NCBI RefSeq assembly: GCF_000426665.1
Contig: NZ_KE384552.1
Coordinates: 81,789-145,788, forward strand
Reading direction: 5' to 3'
From: Centipeda artemidis DSM 19719
GTDB lineage: Bacteria > Bacillota > Negativicutes > Selenomonadales > Selenomonadaceae
DNA length: 64,000 nucleotides
In this document: positions 17,032-26,476 of the stretch, piece after piece
Numbering within the stretch: position 1 is the first letter of the stretch
How the letters are laid out: each line of letters opens with the position of its first letter
Made by a program: the position numbers and the translations under genes
Notes under the pieces: generated by a model
Told to the model about the DNA's origin: nothing
The model's input: the letters and a program-made list of their open reading frames with translations, nothing else
Database searches by the model: none

Positions 17032-18078
17032 ATGTCTAACATCATCCATATCGCCCCGGACGACACGGCGGGGATAAGTGCCGTGCGCGCCCTCTTAGAG
17101 CACGAGGGGCTGCGGCTCGACGCGCATGTGGACTACACCTGCGCGATCCGCGATGCGGACGGCACATTTATTGCGACGGGGAGCTGTGCGGGGAATACAC
17201 TGCGCTGTTTTGCGGTCGTCACCGAACACCGCGGCGAGGGGATGCTGCGCCGTTTGCTCGATCACCTCATGGGCGTACAGGCGGCGCGCGGGAACGGGAA
17301 CGTCTTTCTCTATACGAAACCGACGACCGCACCGTATTTTAAGCAGCTCGGATTCTACGAGGTCGCACGCGTGCCGAACCGCGTGGTCTTTATGGAGAAC
17401 CGCCCCGACGGATTTTCCGGAATGCTTGCCAAATGGAAGGCGGAGACACCCGCCGGCACGTATGAGAATATCGGCGCGGTCGTTCTGAATGCGAATCCCT
17501 TCACACTCGGGCACCAGTATCTCATCGAATACGCCGCCGCGCGCAGCGACCTCCTGCACGTCTTTATCGTCAGTGAGGACGTGAGCTTTTTCCCCGGCGC
17601 CGTGCGTGAACGGCTTGTGCGGGCGGGGACGGCGCATTTGCCGAACGTCGTCTGCCACGCGAGCGGCCCCTATATCGTCAGTCAGGCGACGTTCCCGAGC
17701 TATTTCCAAAAGGATGAGGACGAGGCGATCCGCGGACATGCGGCGCTTGACCTCGTCGTCTTTACCGAGATTGCCGCCGCGCTCGGCATCACGCGCCGCT
17801 TCGTCGGTGCGGAGCAGGCGAGTCACGTCACGAGCCTCTACAACGACAGTATGCACCGCCTCCTCCCGCAGGCGGGCATCACCTGCGAGATCATCCCGCG
17901 CAAGGAGCACGCGGGCGCGCCCATCAGCGCATCGAGCGTCCGCACCTGCATCCGCGAGGGGCGCATGAAAGAGCTTGCCGATCTCGTCCCCGCGCCGACG
18001 CTTGCCTATCTGACGTCCGAGGAGAGCGCCGATGTGCGCCGTGCAATCCGGCGCGCCGAGAACGTCGTACATTATTGA
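17032..18078 (+). CDS. citC: [Citrate (pro-3S)-lyase] ligase
   Basis: 348 residues. An N-terminal GNAT-like domain (TEHRGEGMLRRLLDHLM) is followed by a nucleotidyltransferase domain with NANPFTLGHQYLIEYAA and a late SASSVR motif. This matches CitC, which acetylates the citrate lyase prosthetic group using acetate and ATP. Start ATG after GGAAAGGCGGTCACT. The gene lies 28 bp after the Fic gene and could be co-transcribed. No citD, citE or citF is in the window, so either the lyase genes are elsewhere or this is an orphan. Confidence 0.88.
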   Translation: MSNIIHIAPDDTAGISAVRALLEHEGLRLDAHVDYTCAIRDADGTFIATGSCAGNTLRCFAVVTEHRGEGMLRRLLDHLMGVQAARGNGNVFLYTKPTTAPYFKQLGFYEVARVPNRVVFMENRPDGFSGMLAKWKAETPAGTYENIGAVVLNANPFTLGHQYLIEYAAARSDLLHVFIVSEDVSFFPGAVRERLVRAGTAHLPNVVCHASGPYIVSQATFPSYFQKDEDEAIRGHAALDLVVFTEIAAALGITRRFVGAEQASHVTSLYNDSMHRLLPQAGITCEIIPRKEHAGAPISASSVRTCIREGRMKELADLVPAPTLAYLTSEESADVRRAIRRAENVVHY

Positions 18079-18106
18079 ACATCCCAAAATAACAGAACAC
18101 TGCATG

Positions 18107-18142
18107 AAAAAGCTGCCGCATGACAAATACGACAGCTTTTCT
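18107..18142. terminator. Bidirectional hairpin terminator
   Basis: AAAAAGCTG...CAGCTTTTCT between the convergent citC gene and the membrane protein gene. Confidence 0.55.
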
Positions 18143-18154
18143 CGTCTATAAATA

Positions 18155-18664
18155 TTATGCTGCGCCGCGGAAAAACCAGTTCGAAAGAACGGGCGTCCCT
18201 CCTAAATAATAGAATAGCCCCCATATGCCCCAGAAAACGGCGACGCTCACCCCTATCGCGATATAGCGCCCGCGCTTTTCCATACCGTCAAAAAAATATC
18301 GCAGAAGCAGCAGCGCGACCAGTTGAATCACGATGTACGACACCACGAGAACCGTAATCTCAAACAGCCGATCTTCCAGAAACTCCGGCTCTACCAAAAG
18401 GAGCGCCGCGCCGTACAGGAGGAAAAACCCGCCCCCGGCAGCGAGACAGAGCCGTCTCCACGGGATTTCCTTGACAATAGGAACAAACGGAACGATCACC
18501 AAAATCGCGGGAACGGCGACCCCGACGCCGTATGCGCCGCCCTTGCCGCACACAATCAGCGTATAGACAGCGAGAAATATCAAATCAAAGGCAAAATAAA
18601 ACGACACCGCCATGTAAACGGCCAGTGAAATACAGCGCATCCGATCCGAAGTATCTCGATCCAT
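18155..18664 (-). CDS. Four-helix membrane protein, unknown
   Basis: About 169 residues with roughly five hydrophobic segments (for example FYFAFDLIFLAVYTLIVCG, IVPFVPIVKEIPW, LVVSYIVIQLVALLLLRYFF, FWGIWGLFYYLGG). Start ATG at 18664 follows GGAGGAAAGGAA; an ATG nine codons upstream would put that site inside the gene. No catalytic motif seen. I do not recognise the family. Confidence 0.6.
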   Translation of the reverse strand: MDRDTSDRMRCISLAVYMAVSFYFAFDLIFLAVYTLIVCGKGGAYGVGVAVPAILVIVPFVPIVKEIPWRRLCLAAGGGFFLLYGAALLLVEPEFLEDRLFEITVLVVSYIVIQLVALLLLRYFFDGMEKRGRYIAIGVSVAVFWGIWGLFYYLGGTPVLSNWFFRGAA

Positions 18665-18775
18665 TTCCTTTCCTCCATGGACGCAGCACATCGGGTTGGA
18701 ACTCTGCGCCCCCGCAGGATTCGACGAATAACGACGCTAGGCACGAAAATCCCGCCTCTCATCACCGCAACGTAA

Positions 18776-18900
18776 GTGACGCGGAAGTTTGGATGCAGAA
18801 CAAGGAACAAGAAAAATACAAGCGAAGGCGTAGTTAAAGACCTACGTCGAGCGCAGTATTTTTCGCAGTGACGCAGTTATGCGCCAAAATCCCGCGTCAC
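18776..18900. repeat. 125-bp palindromic element, copy H
   Basis: Starts GTGACGCGGAAGTTTGGATG and ends CAAAATCCCGCGTCAC. It ends three bases before the stop codon of comEB on the minus strand. It has a type I core and is almost identical to copy E. A further arm fragment is at about 18716-18765. Confidence 0.85.
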
Positions 18901-18903
18901 GCC

Positions 18904-19383
18904 TTACGTCTCCACCGGCGTGAACGACACCGGCACCTCCGTCAAATCCGTCTCCATCCGCCGGCACACAACGCCCGCAGAGGCGAGCATCCGCTTCGAC
19001 GCCTTCGTGCTGTCGGTGGCGGCGTATTTATCGGAGAGATAGACAACCTCGCGGATGCCGCTCTGGATGATGGCTTTGCAGCACTCGTTGCACGGAAAAA
19101 GAGAGACGTAGATGCGGCAGCCCTTGAGCGATGTGCTCGCGTTGAGGATGGCGTTGAGCTCGGCGTGGACGACGTAGGGATATTTTTGATCGGCGAACTC
19201 ACCCGTCCGCCCCCACGGGTACTCGCTGTCATCGCACCCGTTCGGCATCCCGTTGTAACCGACGCCGACGATGTGCTTATCCTCGTTGACGATGCACGCG
19301 CCGACCTGCGTGTGCGGGTCTTTGCTCCGATAGGCGGAGAAAATCGCGATGCCCATAAAATACTCGTCCCATGTGATGATCAT
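18904..19383 (-). CDS. comEB: dCMP deaminase (ComEB)
   Basis: About 159 residues. Zinc deaminase motifs are HAELNAILNAS and PCNECCKAIIQSG, preceded by KDPHTQVGACIV and GYNGMPNGC. The enzyme deaminates dCMP to dUMP for thymidylate synthesis; the name comEB reflects its place in competence operons elsewhere. Start at ATG 19383 with GAGGAAGTACA upstream; the longer frame from 19404 lacks a site. It lies 21 bp after the MgtC-like gene in the same direction, so they may form a pair. Confidence 0.92.
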   Translation of the reverse strand: MIITWDEYFMGIAIFSAYRSKDPHTQVGACIVNEDKHIVGVGYNGMPNGCDDSEYPWGRTGEFADQKYPYVVHAELNAILNASTSLKGCRIYVSLFPCNECCKAIIQSGIREVVYLSDKYAATDSTKASKRMLASAGVVCRRMETDLTEVPVSFTPVET

Positions 19384-19404
19384 TGTACTTCCTCTTTTCC
19401 ACAA

Positions 19405-20082
19405 TCAAGCCACGTCCACGCGGAGCACCCCGTCCACCTGCCGCAGCGCATCCACGATAAAGGCGGGTTTGATGTTCTCCGTGTTAAAAACCTCAAAGCT
19501 GACATAAATGCGCCGCTCTCCCGCCTGCGGCGCCTCGTCCTCGTCCGTATGCACCTTCACCCCGCGCGAGCGCAGGTGGAGATCCTCGATGCACGCGCTG
19601 ATGCGCATGATCTGTCCCGGGCGGTCGACCGTGTGCACCGAGAGCGAAAGCAGGCGGTCGCTGTCCACCCACGCATCGAGCCGCGAGAGATTGCCGAGGA
19701 CGAGGAACACGATGAGCGTCGTCACCGTCGCGCTGAAGTAAAATCCCGCGCCGACCGCGAGTCCAACGCCCGCCACGACCCAAAGGCACGCCGCCGTCGT
19801 CAGTCCCGTGACGGTCAGCCCCTCCTTCATAATCGCGCCCGCCCCGAGGAAGCCGATACCGCTGACGACCTGCGCCGCGAGCCGCGCGGGATCGGCGTTC
19901 GTCTTGCCCTCGACGTTGTCGTAGAGCGCCTCGGACATGATCATGATGAGACACGAGCCGAGCGAGACGAGCATGTTCGTTCTGAGACCCGCCGATTTGT
20001 GCCGCATCTGCCGCTCGTAGCCGATGATGCCGCCCATGATGCACGAGAGCACGAGCCGCAGACAGATTTCCCATTCTTGCAT
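19405..20082 (-). CDS. MgtC/SapB family membrane protein
   Basis: About 225 residues. The N-terminal membrane domain carries the family features GGIIGYERQMRHKSAGLRTN and GIGFLGAGAIMKEG, then TTAACLWVVAGVGLAVGAG. A soluble C-terminal ACT-like domain of about 90 residues follows. MgtC proteins are linked to Mg2+ limitation and control of membrane potential; several act as inhibitors of F1Fo ATP synthase in pathogens. Start ATG at 20082, with AAAGGT about ten bases upstream. The upstream region holds the cluster of DnaA boxes. Confidence 0.85.
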   Translation of the reverse strand: MQEWEICLRLVLSCIMGGIIGYERQMRHKSAGLRTNMLVSLGSCLIMIMSEALYDNVEGKTNADPARLAAQVVSGIGFLGAGAIMKEGLTVTGLTTAACLWVVAGVGLAVGAGFYFSATVTTLIVFLVLGNLSRLDAWVDSDRLLSLSVHTVDRPGQIMRISACIEDLHLRSRGVKVHTDEDEAPQAGERRIYVSFEVFNTENIKPAFIVDALRQVDGVLRVDVA

Positions 20083-20138
20083 ATGTAAAAATACCTTTCC
20101 GGTGAGAACAAAACATAAAATTAACACATTGTCATAAG

Positions 20139-20352
20139 TTATCCCCAGCTGTGTAAAAGTCTGTGGATAAATTTGTGTAAAAGCCCGAAAACGCCTTTAT
20201 CCACATATCTTTGCACAGTGTGGATAAAAAATCCGAACGATGCTCCGATTTCTGTGGATAATGTGGATAAAGCAGTGGATAACCCCATATATAGAACCTG
20301 AAAAGTATCTGAATCCTATATTTTGTAGTATACTTTATCTTACTTATCCACA
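20139..20352. promoter_or_regulatory. Dense cluster of DnaA boxes
   Basis: Six perfect TTATCCACA boxes in either orientation lie at 20162-20170, 20197-20205, 20219-20227, 20253-20261, 20262-20270 and 20344-20352. Near-matches are at 20139-20147 (TTATCCCCA) and 20274-20282 (AGTGGATAA), and another is at 20456-20464. An AT-rich stretch, about 20283-20343, separates the main group from the last box. This is denser than the boxes seen next to dnaA. It lies between divergently placed regions, in the gap upstream of the MgtC-like gene, and the last box encodes the final codons of the CYTH protein. Possible roles: origin, DnaA-titration site, or DnaA-controlled promoter. Confidence 0.8.
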
Positions 20353-20843
20353 GACCGGAGTGGATGAACACCGCGTTCCTCCGCTGTCCACAGTATGTAG
20401 GGATGCGCGATCAGCGACGAATTGTAGTAACGTTTTTCCCCCGTAACTTCTCTTGTTATCCACTGAGGGAGGTCGATTTTCTCCTGCTCATCGCCGAGCT
20501 CCACCTCGGCAACGCAGAGCCCTGCGTTCGCCCCGTGAAAGATATCGACCTCCCACAGATGCCCCGCGTGCGGGAGTCGATACCGCGTTTTTTCGACAAG
20601 CGGCGCATCGCAGAGCGCGAGTAATTCCCGCGCGTCGGCGGCGGGGATCTCATACTCGAACTCCGCGCGCGCGGCACCGACGTTTTTCCCTTTTATCGTC
20701 AGATAAGCACGCTCTCCCGCGATGCGCACCCGCACCGTCCGTGCGGGATCGCGCGAGAGATACCCCTGCGCGATCGGCGTTCCGGCAGTATCCGGATGAA
20801 AATCCTCCCGCACAAGAAATTTTCGCTCGATTTCAACCCCCAT
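20340..20843 (-). CDS. CYTH-domain protein (triphosphate tunnel metalloenzyme)
   Basis: About 167 residues. The N-terminus EIERKFLV is the ExExK signature of CYTH/ThiTPase-like enzymes, followed by RTVRVRIAGERAYLTIKGK and EFEYEIPAADARELL. Family members hydrolyse inorganic tripolyphosphate, thiamine triphosphate or make cAMP. Length matches short bacterial CYTH proteins. Start ATG at 20843; the AGAAGGGA site is rather far away. Its last codons overlap a DnaA box. Confidence 0.88.
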   Translation of the reverse strand: MGVEIERKFLVREDFHPDTAGTPIAQGYLSRDPARTVRVRIAGERAYLTIKGKNVGAARAEFEYEIPAADARELLALCDAPLVEKTRYRLPHAGHLWEVDIFHGANAGLCVAEVELGDEQEKIDLPQWITREVTGEKRYYNSSLIAHPYILWTAEERGVHPLRSVDK

Positions 20844-20987
20844 GAGAACCGCGTCCCTTCTATGAATACTTGATGAAATAGGTTGCATAATGGCGCCGTT
20901 TGCTATATATTATTGTGATACCAAGGGAATATTATATAGTAGTATAATCTAGAATGACGTGAAAGTGCAAGGAGAACAGTTAAACCA

Positions 20988-22340
20988 TTGAGCAAATTAC
21001 CACCTCCGCTCCGACCGACAAAACCAAAGAAACGTATCTGGCCGTTTGTCGTCCTCGGTACGATCTTCATCTTTGTCCTCGCGGCGATCGCGGGCGTGTT
21101 CTTCGCCGAGAGCAGTCTGCTCGACAAGCGCAGTGACACGCAGCAAAAGGAAGAGCTCCTGACCGCCAAGGACAAGGCGACCATCATGATCATGGGCGTC
21201 GACGAGCGCGCGGACGACGTGGGACGCAGCGACACGCTCATGGTCGCGACCATCGACCCGGCGAAAAAGGAGACGGCGCTCCTCTCCATCCCGCGCGACA
21301 CACGCGTCGCCATCCCGCGCAACGGCTACGATAAAATCAACGCCGCATACGCCTACGGCGGCGAGAAGCTCACACAGCGCACGGTCGAGGATTTCCTCGG
21401 CATCCGCATCGACCATTATGTCATCATCAACACGCACGCCTTTCAAAAGATTGTCGACGCCATCGGCGGCATCGACATCAACGTGGAAAAGCGCATGTAC
21501 TATGAAGACCCGTGGGACGATGACGGCGGTCTCATCATTGATCTCCGCCCCGGGATGCAGCACATGGACGGCAAAACCGCCGTCACCTACGTGCGCTACC
21601 GCGACGAGGAGGGGGACATCGGGCGTGTCCGGCGGCAGCAAAAGTTTATGAAGGCGTGCGTCGACGCCATCACCACACCCGCCATCCTCCCGCGTCTGCC
21701 GGGCATTATCAGCAGCGTCATCGACAGCGTAAAGACCGATCTCTCCCTGCGCCAGCTCCTCGAGTTCGCGGGGACACTGCGCGAATCCCAGGCGCACGGT
21801 CTGCGCACCGAGATGGTTCCCGGGCGCCCGATGTATATCGACGAGGTGAGCTACTGGATTCCGAACATGTCGGAGCTCCGCCGCTCCATGGCGAGCAACC
21901 TCGGCATCGTCCTCAGCTCCGCCGAGCGCAGCCGCATGGAACGCGCCGTGCGCGAGTACGAGGAATCCATCCCGGCGGGCGCCACCGAGCTCCCGGCAGG
22001 CGATACCTCCGTCGGGCATGCCGTCAGCGCGGACGAGGCGCGCGGAGAAAAGAGCGGCAAAAAGGATGCGGAGGACAAAGACGTCAAGAGCGGCGGCAAA
22101 TCCTCCAAATCCCGAACGCCGGGCAGTTCCTCCTCCGCATCCGACAAAGACGAGGACACACCGTCCTCCACCCGCACGCGCGGGAGCACCGGCGGCAGCT
22201 CATCGACGAAGTCCTCGGACACCGGGCGCCATGCCTCCTCGCGTGAGAACGGCAGCAGTACCGACGCACGCAGTTCTTCCGGCGGAGCACAAAGCAACGC
22301 CCCCACACGGGGCACTCCCGGCACCGGGAAACAAGAGTAA
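20988..22340 (+). CDS. LytR-CpsA-Psr (LCP) family phosphotransferase
   Basis: 450 residues. A cytoplasmic N-terminus is followed by one membrane helix (about 17-38) and an extracellular LCP domain with MIMGVDERADDVGRSDTLMV, SIPRDTRV, KINAAYAYGG and YVRYRDEEGDIGRVRRQQ. These enzymes attach undecaprenyl-linked glycopolymers to peptidoglycan or other acceptors. The C-terminal 110 residues are a Ser/Lys/Gly/Thr-rich low-complexity tail with no fold. Start is TTG at 20988, following AAGGAGA at a long spacing. Its malic enzyme neighbour starts 29 bp later. Confidence 0.88.
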   Translation: MSKLPPPLRPTKPKKRIWPFVVLGTIFIFVLAAIAGVFFAESSLLDKRSDTQQKEELLTAKDKATIMIMGVDERADDVGRSDTLMVATIDPAKKETALLSIPRDTRVAIPRNGYDKINAAYAYGGEKLTQRTVEDFLGIRIDHYVIINTHAFQKIVDAIGGIDINVEKRMYYEDPWDDDGGLIIDLRPGMQHMDGKTAVTYVRYRDEEGDIGRVRRQQKFMKACVDAITTPAILPRLPGIISSVIDSVKTDLSLRQLLEFAGTLRESQAHGLRTEMVPGRPMYIDEVSYWIPNMSELRRSMASNLGIVLSSAERSRMERAVREYEESIPAGATELPAGDTSVGHAVSADEARGEKSGKKDAEDKDVKSGGKSSKSRTPGSSSSASDKDEDTPSSTRTRGSTGGSSSTKSSDTGRHASSRENGSSTDARSSSGGAQSNAPTRGTPGTGKQE

Positions 22341-22369
22341 TTTAGGAGAAAGAAAGGAAGTCCATCACC

Positions 22370-23611
<1,242 letters not shown>

Positions 23612-23614
23612 GGC

Positions 23615-23738
23615 GTGAGCCGCGATCTTTGCGCACAGCGTTGTCATATCGGTGAACGCTTCGCTAGGAGTAGCTTTTTACTACGCCGTCGCTCGCGTTC
23701 ACCTCATTCCTAGCCGTGCATCAAAGCTTACGGCTCAC
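23615..23738. repeat. 124-bp palindromic element, copy I
   Basis: Starts GTGAGCCGCGATCTTTGCGC four bases after the malic enzyme stop and ends AGCTTACGGCTCAC. Both ends carry the GTGAGCC variant, which indicates co-variation. An extra arm copy (GTGACGCGGGATTTTCGC) follows at about 23756-23773. Confidence 0.85.
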
Positions 23739-23790
23739 TCACTGTACGGTGTGGCGTGACGCGGGATTTTCGCTTTTCACTTGGCTATAC

Positions 23791-23821
23791 AAAAAAGGAC
23801 ACGATGAAACGTGTCCTTTTT
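23791..23821 (+). terminator. Rho-independent terminator
   Basis: AAAAAAGGACACG, a short loop, then CGTGTCCTTTTTCT. It ends the malic enzyme transcription unit. Confidence 0.85.
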
Positions 23822-23850
23822 CTATCGGTAATGATTACGGGAGAGATTTT

Positions 23851-24204
23851 ATGAAGGAAGCAAGCTGTATCCCACAGGGAACAGAAATCGAACGCACCGG
23901 ATTTCACTATACACTGTCGCTGATCGGCGGTAAATATAAAATGGCTGTGCTCTACCTGCTCGCAGAACACGACGCCCTGCGGCACAACGAGCTGCACCGC
24001 CGCATTACGGGCATATCGTTCAAGACCCTCGCCTCCGTACTGCGCGCACTCGCCCGTGACGGACTCGTTGCGCGGACGGAATACCCGCAGATTCCTCCCA
24101 AAGTAGAGTATGCGCTCACACAGCACGGACGCTCGCTGATCCCCATCCTCTACATGATGTGCGATTGGGGGGAGCGCCACCGCAATATGCGCAAAACCCT
24201 ATGA
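23851..24204 (+). CDS. HxlR-family transcription regulator
   Basis: About 117 residues, a winged helix with the HxlR pattern: FHYTLSLIGGKYKMAVLYLL, LRHNELHRRITGISFKTLASVLRALARDGLV, and KVEYALTQHGRSLIPIL. These proteins often sense redox or reactive electrophiles and control oxidoreductases. Start at ATG 23851, after GGGAGAGATTTT, just past the terminator. It overlaps the end of the convergent quinone reductase gene by six bases, an unusual arrangement because HxlR genes are normally divergent from their targets. Confidence 0.85.
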   Translation: MKEASCIPQGTEIERTGFHYTLSLIGGKYKMAVLYLLAEHDALRHNELHRRITGISFKTLASVLRALARDGLVARTEYPQIPPKVEYALTQHGRSLIPILYMMCDWGERHRNMRKTL

Positions 24205-24753
24205 CAACGCCGCCGCAAAGCGGGCATATTCCTGCGCGCTCGCCTCAACCTCCCACGCAGGCGAGCTGTAATCTTCGCCCGGCACATCTTCGGCGCCGTA
24301 GAAGACAAAGAACGATCGGTAATCCGCGCGGCAGTAGATGCGCAGCATCGTTTCAAACGGTGCGAGGAGTTCCGCGAGCGTATAGTGATAACGGCCGCCG
24401 CGGTCATAATCCTCCGCGCGGATGCCGGTACTGACAGCAAGAGCGATTTTGCGCCCCGCGAGCTTGTCCCCGCCGTTTCTCCCATAGGCCCATCCGTGTG
24501 TCAGCACCGTATCAAACCATGCTTTGAGGATCGGCGGACAGGAAAACCAATAAAACGGGAACTGAAAGATCAAGCTGCCGTGCGTCTCAACCAAATGCTG
24601 CTCGCGTGCCGCATCAATGCAGCCGTCCGGATAGACGTCCGCAAGCACATGAATCGTATATTGATCAGGATACTTTTGCAGCTCACTGAGCCAGCGTTTA
24701 TTGATCACAGAGTCTTTCAGCGCGGGATGCGCCGCAATAACGAGTGTTTTCAT
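24199..24753 (-). CDS. NAD(P)H dehydrogenase (quinone), flavodoxin-like (KefF/MdaB type)
   Basis: About 184 residues. It opens with a flavodoxin-like beta strand and nucleotide-binding loop (KTLVIAAHPALKDSVIN). The characteristic FQFPFYWFSCPPILKAWFD and VLTHGWAYGRNGGDKLAG follow, as in FMN or FAD quinone reductases. It reduces quinones or other electrophiles using NAD(P)H. Start ATG at 24753, with GAGGTG five bases upstream. Regulation by the neighbouring HxlR protein is plausible but inferred. Confidence 0.88.
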   Translation of the reverse strand: MKTLVIAAHPALKDSVINKRWLSELQKYPDQYTIHVLADVYPDGCIDAAREQHLVETHGSLIFQFPFYWFSCPPILKAWFDTVLTHGWAYGRNGGDKLAGRKIALAVSTGIRAEDYDRGGRYHYTLAELLAPFETMLRIYCRADYRSFFVFYGAEDVPGEDYSSPAWEVEASAQEYARFAAALS

Positions 24754-24945
24754 CAAAGCACCTCACTTTCTTCTCGAAGAAAGTATAGCGCTGCCGCACC
24801 GCGGTGACAAGAACGCACCTTTGCGCACAGTACTTACCTCGGAGAAAGTATTCGACATGATGCGGCACAAAACAAAGATATGTTTTCAAAAAATTAACAT
24901 CTCATTGCAGGAAAACCACATCCGCTTAACGAAATCAAATACAAC

Positions 24946-24978
24946 AAAAAGAGACTGTCATGTGAAACAGTCTCTTTT
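24946..24978. terminator. Hairpin terminator
   Basis: AAAAAGAGACTG, a ten-base loop, then CAGTCTCTTTTC, lying before the next plus-strand gene. Confidence 0.7.
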
Positions 24979-25004
24979 CATCAGCATATCAAGGAGGGAA
25001 CGAT

Positions 25005-25595
25005 ATGGAACCGGGAAAGTTAAACTGCCCGAACTGCGGCAGTGAAAATACGTCGTCCATTCCACTGGTCTATAAGAGCGGTCACGGCACGGGCACTGCG
25101 GTGCATCGTGAGGTTGTCGGTTACGATGTCAAGGTCGAAACAACCCAACACTTTGACGGACATATCGAAACAAAAGAGGTGGGCAATCGCCCCATCTATG
25201 AAAACGTGTCACATACGACGCATACGATGACCGACCTCGCACGCGAGGTTGCGCCGCCCTCGGAACCAAAGCTGAAAGAGATGCCAAATTCTCTTGTCTC
25301 CGTGGGCTGCGGTGCGATCGGCTGCCTGATGCCGATCACGTTGGCGATCATTTATTTCGTTGCGAAGTATCAATTTAACAAGGATATTTGGGCATGGATG
25401 GATTACCTTATGTATGCATTTATCGCTTGTACCGTCTTTTTCCTGATAAAAGCATATCCCGGTATGAAAAAAGCCAATGAAGCGGTACAGGCGGAAAATG
25501 ATGCGGCGATGGCACGATATCGCAATCGTTTGGAAGCGTGGAACCGGAGCTATATCTGCAATCGCTGCGGGCATAAATTCGTTGTCGATGATTAA
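25005..25595 (+). CDS. Zinc-ribbon membrane protein, unknown
   Basis: 196 residues. The N-terminal CPNCGSEN and the C-terminal CNRCGHKFVVDD form a split zinc ribbon flanking the rest. Two membrane helices sit at about residues 104-125 and 133-155. The N-terminal segment between is hydrophilic, with many His/Thr. Start ATG after AAGGAGGGAACGAT. The same layout occurs in unassigned Firmicute proteins. It is bracketed by hairpin terminators and so is probably a single-gene unit. Confidence 0.65.
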   Translation: MEPGKLNCPNCGSENTSSIPLVYKSGHGTGTAVHREVVGYDVKVETTQHFDGHIETKEVGNRPIYENVSHTTHTMTDLAREVAPPSEPKLKEMPNSLVSVGCGAIGCLMPITLAIIYFVAKYQFNKDIWAWMDYLMYAFIACTVFFLIKAYPGMKKANEAVQAENDAAMARYRNRLEAWNRSYICNRCGHKFVVDD

Positions 25596-25610
25596 GCGCC
25601 GGTACAATAT

Positions 25611-25648
25611 AAAAGGACTGCAGCACGAATTCGTGCTGCAGTCCTTTT
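25611..25648. terminator. Perfect-palindrome terminator
   Basis: A 38-base perfect palindrome centred on GAATTC, with AAAAGGACTGCAGCACG on the left and the complementary arm ending in TTTT on the right. It can end transcription in both directions. Confidence 0.85.
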
Positions 25649-25742
25649 ATGTTGATGTCGATTTATTTTCGATAAAATCCGGAGGATCCTTCGGTTGTTT
25701 CCGGTTCGGGAAATGAGATATAAAATCTGCCCGTCTTTTGTC

Positions 25743-26036
25743 TTAATTGGCATAGAGCAATATCTCCTCTCGTTCAAGATTCTCTCGAAAATGCGGGGGT
25801 TTTGGCATACAAGTGATGATGTCGACGTCCTTTTCGAGGGCTTCTACAATATCCTGACGAAATCCGCTGAGTTCAAAAAGCCCTTGGATACGACCTCCCT
25901 CGATATGCAAATCCACGTCGCTCTCCTCGGTCGCTTCACCGCGCGCATACGAGCCGAAGAGATACACCTTTGCAACGCCGCGCGCTTTGCAGACGGGTGC
26001 GATCCGCTCCTTGACGGCGGGAATGGTGAGCAGCAT
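25743..26036 (-). CDS. Nucleotidyltransferase-fold (MNT) protein
   Basis: 97 residues with the minimal nucleotidyltransferase motif LFGSYARGEATEESDVDL and a second Asp in DVDIITC. Family proteins are often the antitoxin MntA of HEPN-MNT toxin-antitoxin pairs. No HEPN (HepT-like) gene is next to it on either side, so it is either an orphan or an unpaired remnant. Start ATG after AGAGAGGAGGAATCTCCC. Confidence 0.75.
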   Translation of the reverse strand: MLLTIPAVKERIAPVCKARGVAKVYLFGSYARGEATEESDVDLHIEGGRIQGLFELSGFRQDIVEALEKDVDIITCMPKPPHFRENLEREEILLYAN

Positions 26037-26304
26037 GGGAGATTCCTCCTCTCTCGTCGGTTTTTCTTGATTTCATTCTATCGCAGGGAAGGAGCACTGT
26101 CAATTGCTTCATAGGAAGGGTGACAATATGAAAAAAGACAATCCTAAATTACAATAATGAGTATGGGACACGGCAGCACCTTCTGTTCTGTTTTTGTGGT
26201 GAAAGCATTGCAACACATAGAGCGCTGCCTGTCTTTTTTTACTGTCCCACTTCATTTTACAATGAACATCTGCTGCATGTCTGGTATCTATATTCAAATT
26301 CTTC
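26037..26304. other. Intergenic region without assigned gene
   Basis: No convincing gene. A minus-strand 62-codon frame at 26109-26297 has no proper ribosome binding site. I see no RNA gene signature here. Confidence 0.4.
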
Positions 26305-26333
26305 TTGCAGGTTTATACGAGATGTGATATGAT
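26305..26333 (+). promoter_or_regulatory. Sigma-A-type promoter of the eight-gene catabolic operon
   Basis: TTGCAG (26305-26310), 17-base spacer, TATGAT (26328-26333). Transcription should start near 26340, leaving a leader of about 135 bases. Confidence 0.7.
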
Positions 26334-26340
26334 TATCATA
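26328..26340. promoter_or_regulatory. Operator-like palindrome over the -10 box
   Basis: TATGATTATCATA is a perfect 13-base palindrome that covers the -10 box and start region, so a DNA-binding repressor could act here. No candidate repressor gene lies in the operon. Confidence 0.5.
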
Positions 26341-26402
26341 ATTCAGAAAAAGAGAGGGATTTATAACAAAATAGCTTGGCTACTGAAGTATGCAGAAGAA
26401 TT

Positions 26403-26450
26403 CGGTATTAAGAGATGAGGGGTCTCCTTATCTCCTAATGCCGATTTTTT
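26403..26450 (+). terminator. Leader terminator (attenuator) before the operon
   Basis: Left arm CGGTATTAAGAGATGAGG (26403-26420), five-base loop, right arm CCTTATCTCCTAATGCCG (26426-26443), then ATTTTTT. One A-C mismatch and two G-U pairs are present in an 18-bp stem. It sits between the promoter and the HPr-like gene, so it can prevent expression of the operon unless overridden. The operon encodes a GlpP-type antiterminator. Confidence 0.75.
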
Positions 26451-26476
26451 ATTGATCAACGAAAGGAGGGAACGAC

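Noticed and set aside
26329..26418. A 29-codon leader peptide ahead of the catabolic operon
   Set aside because: Its ATG lies within the -10 box of the best promoter, so it would not be transcribed, and no ribosome binding site is seen.
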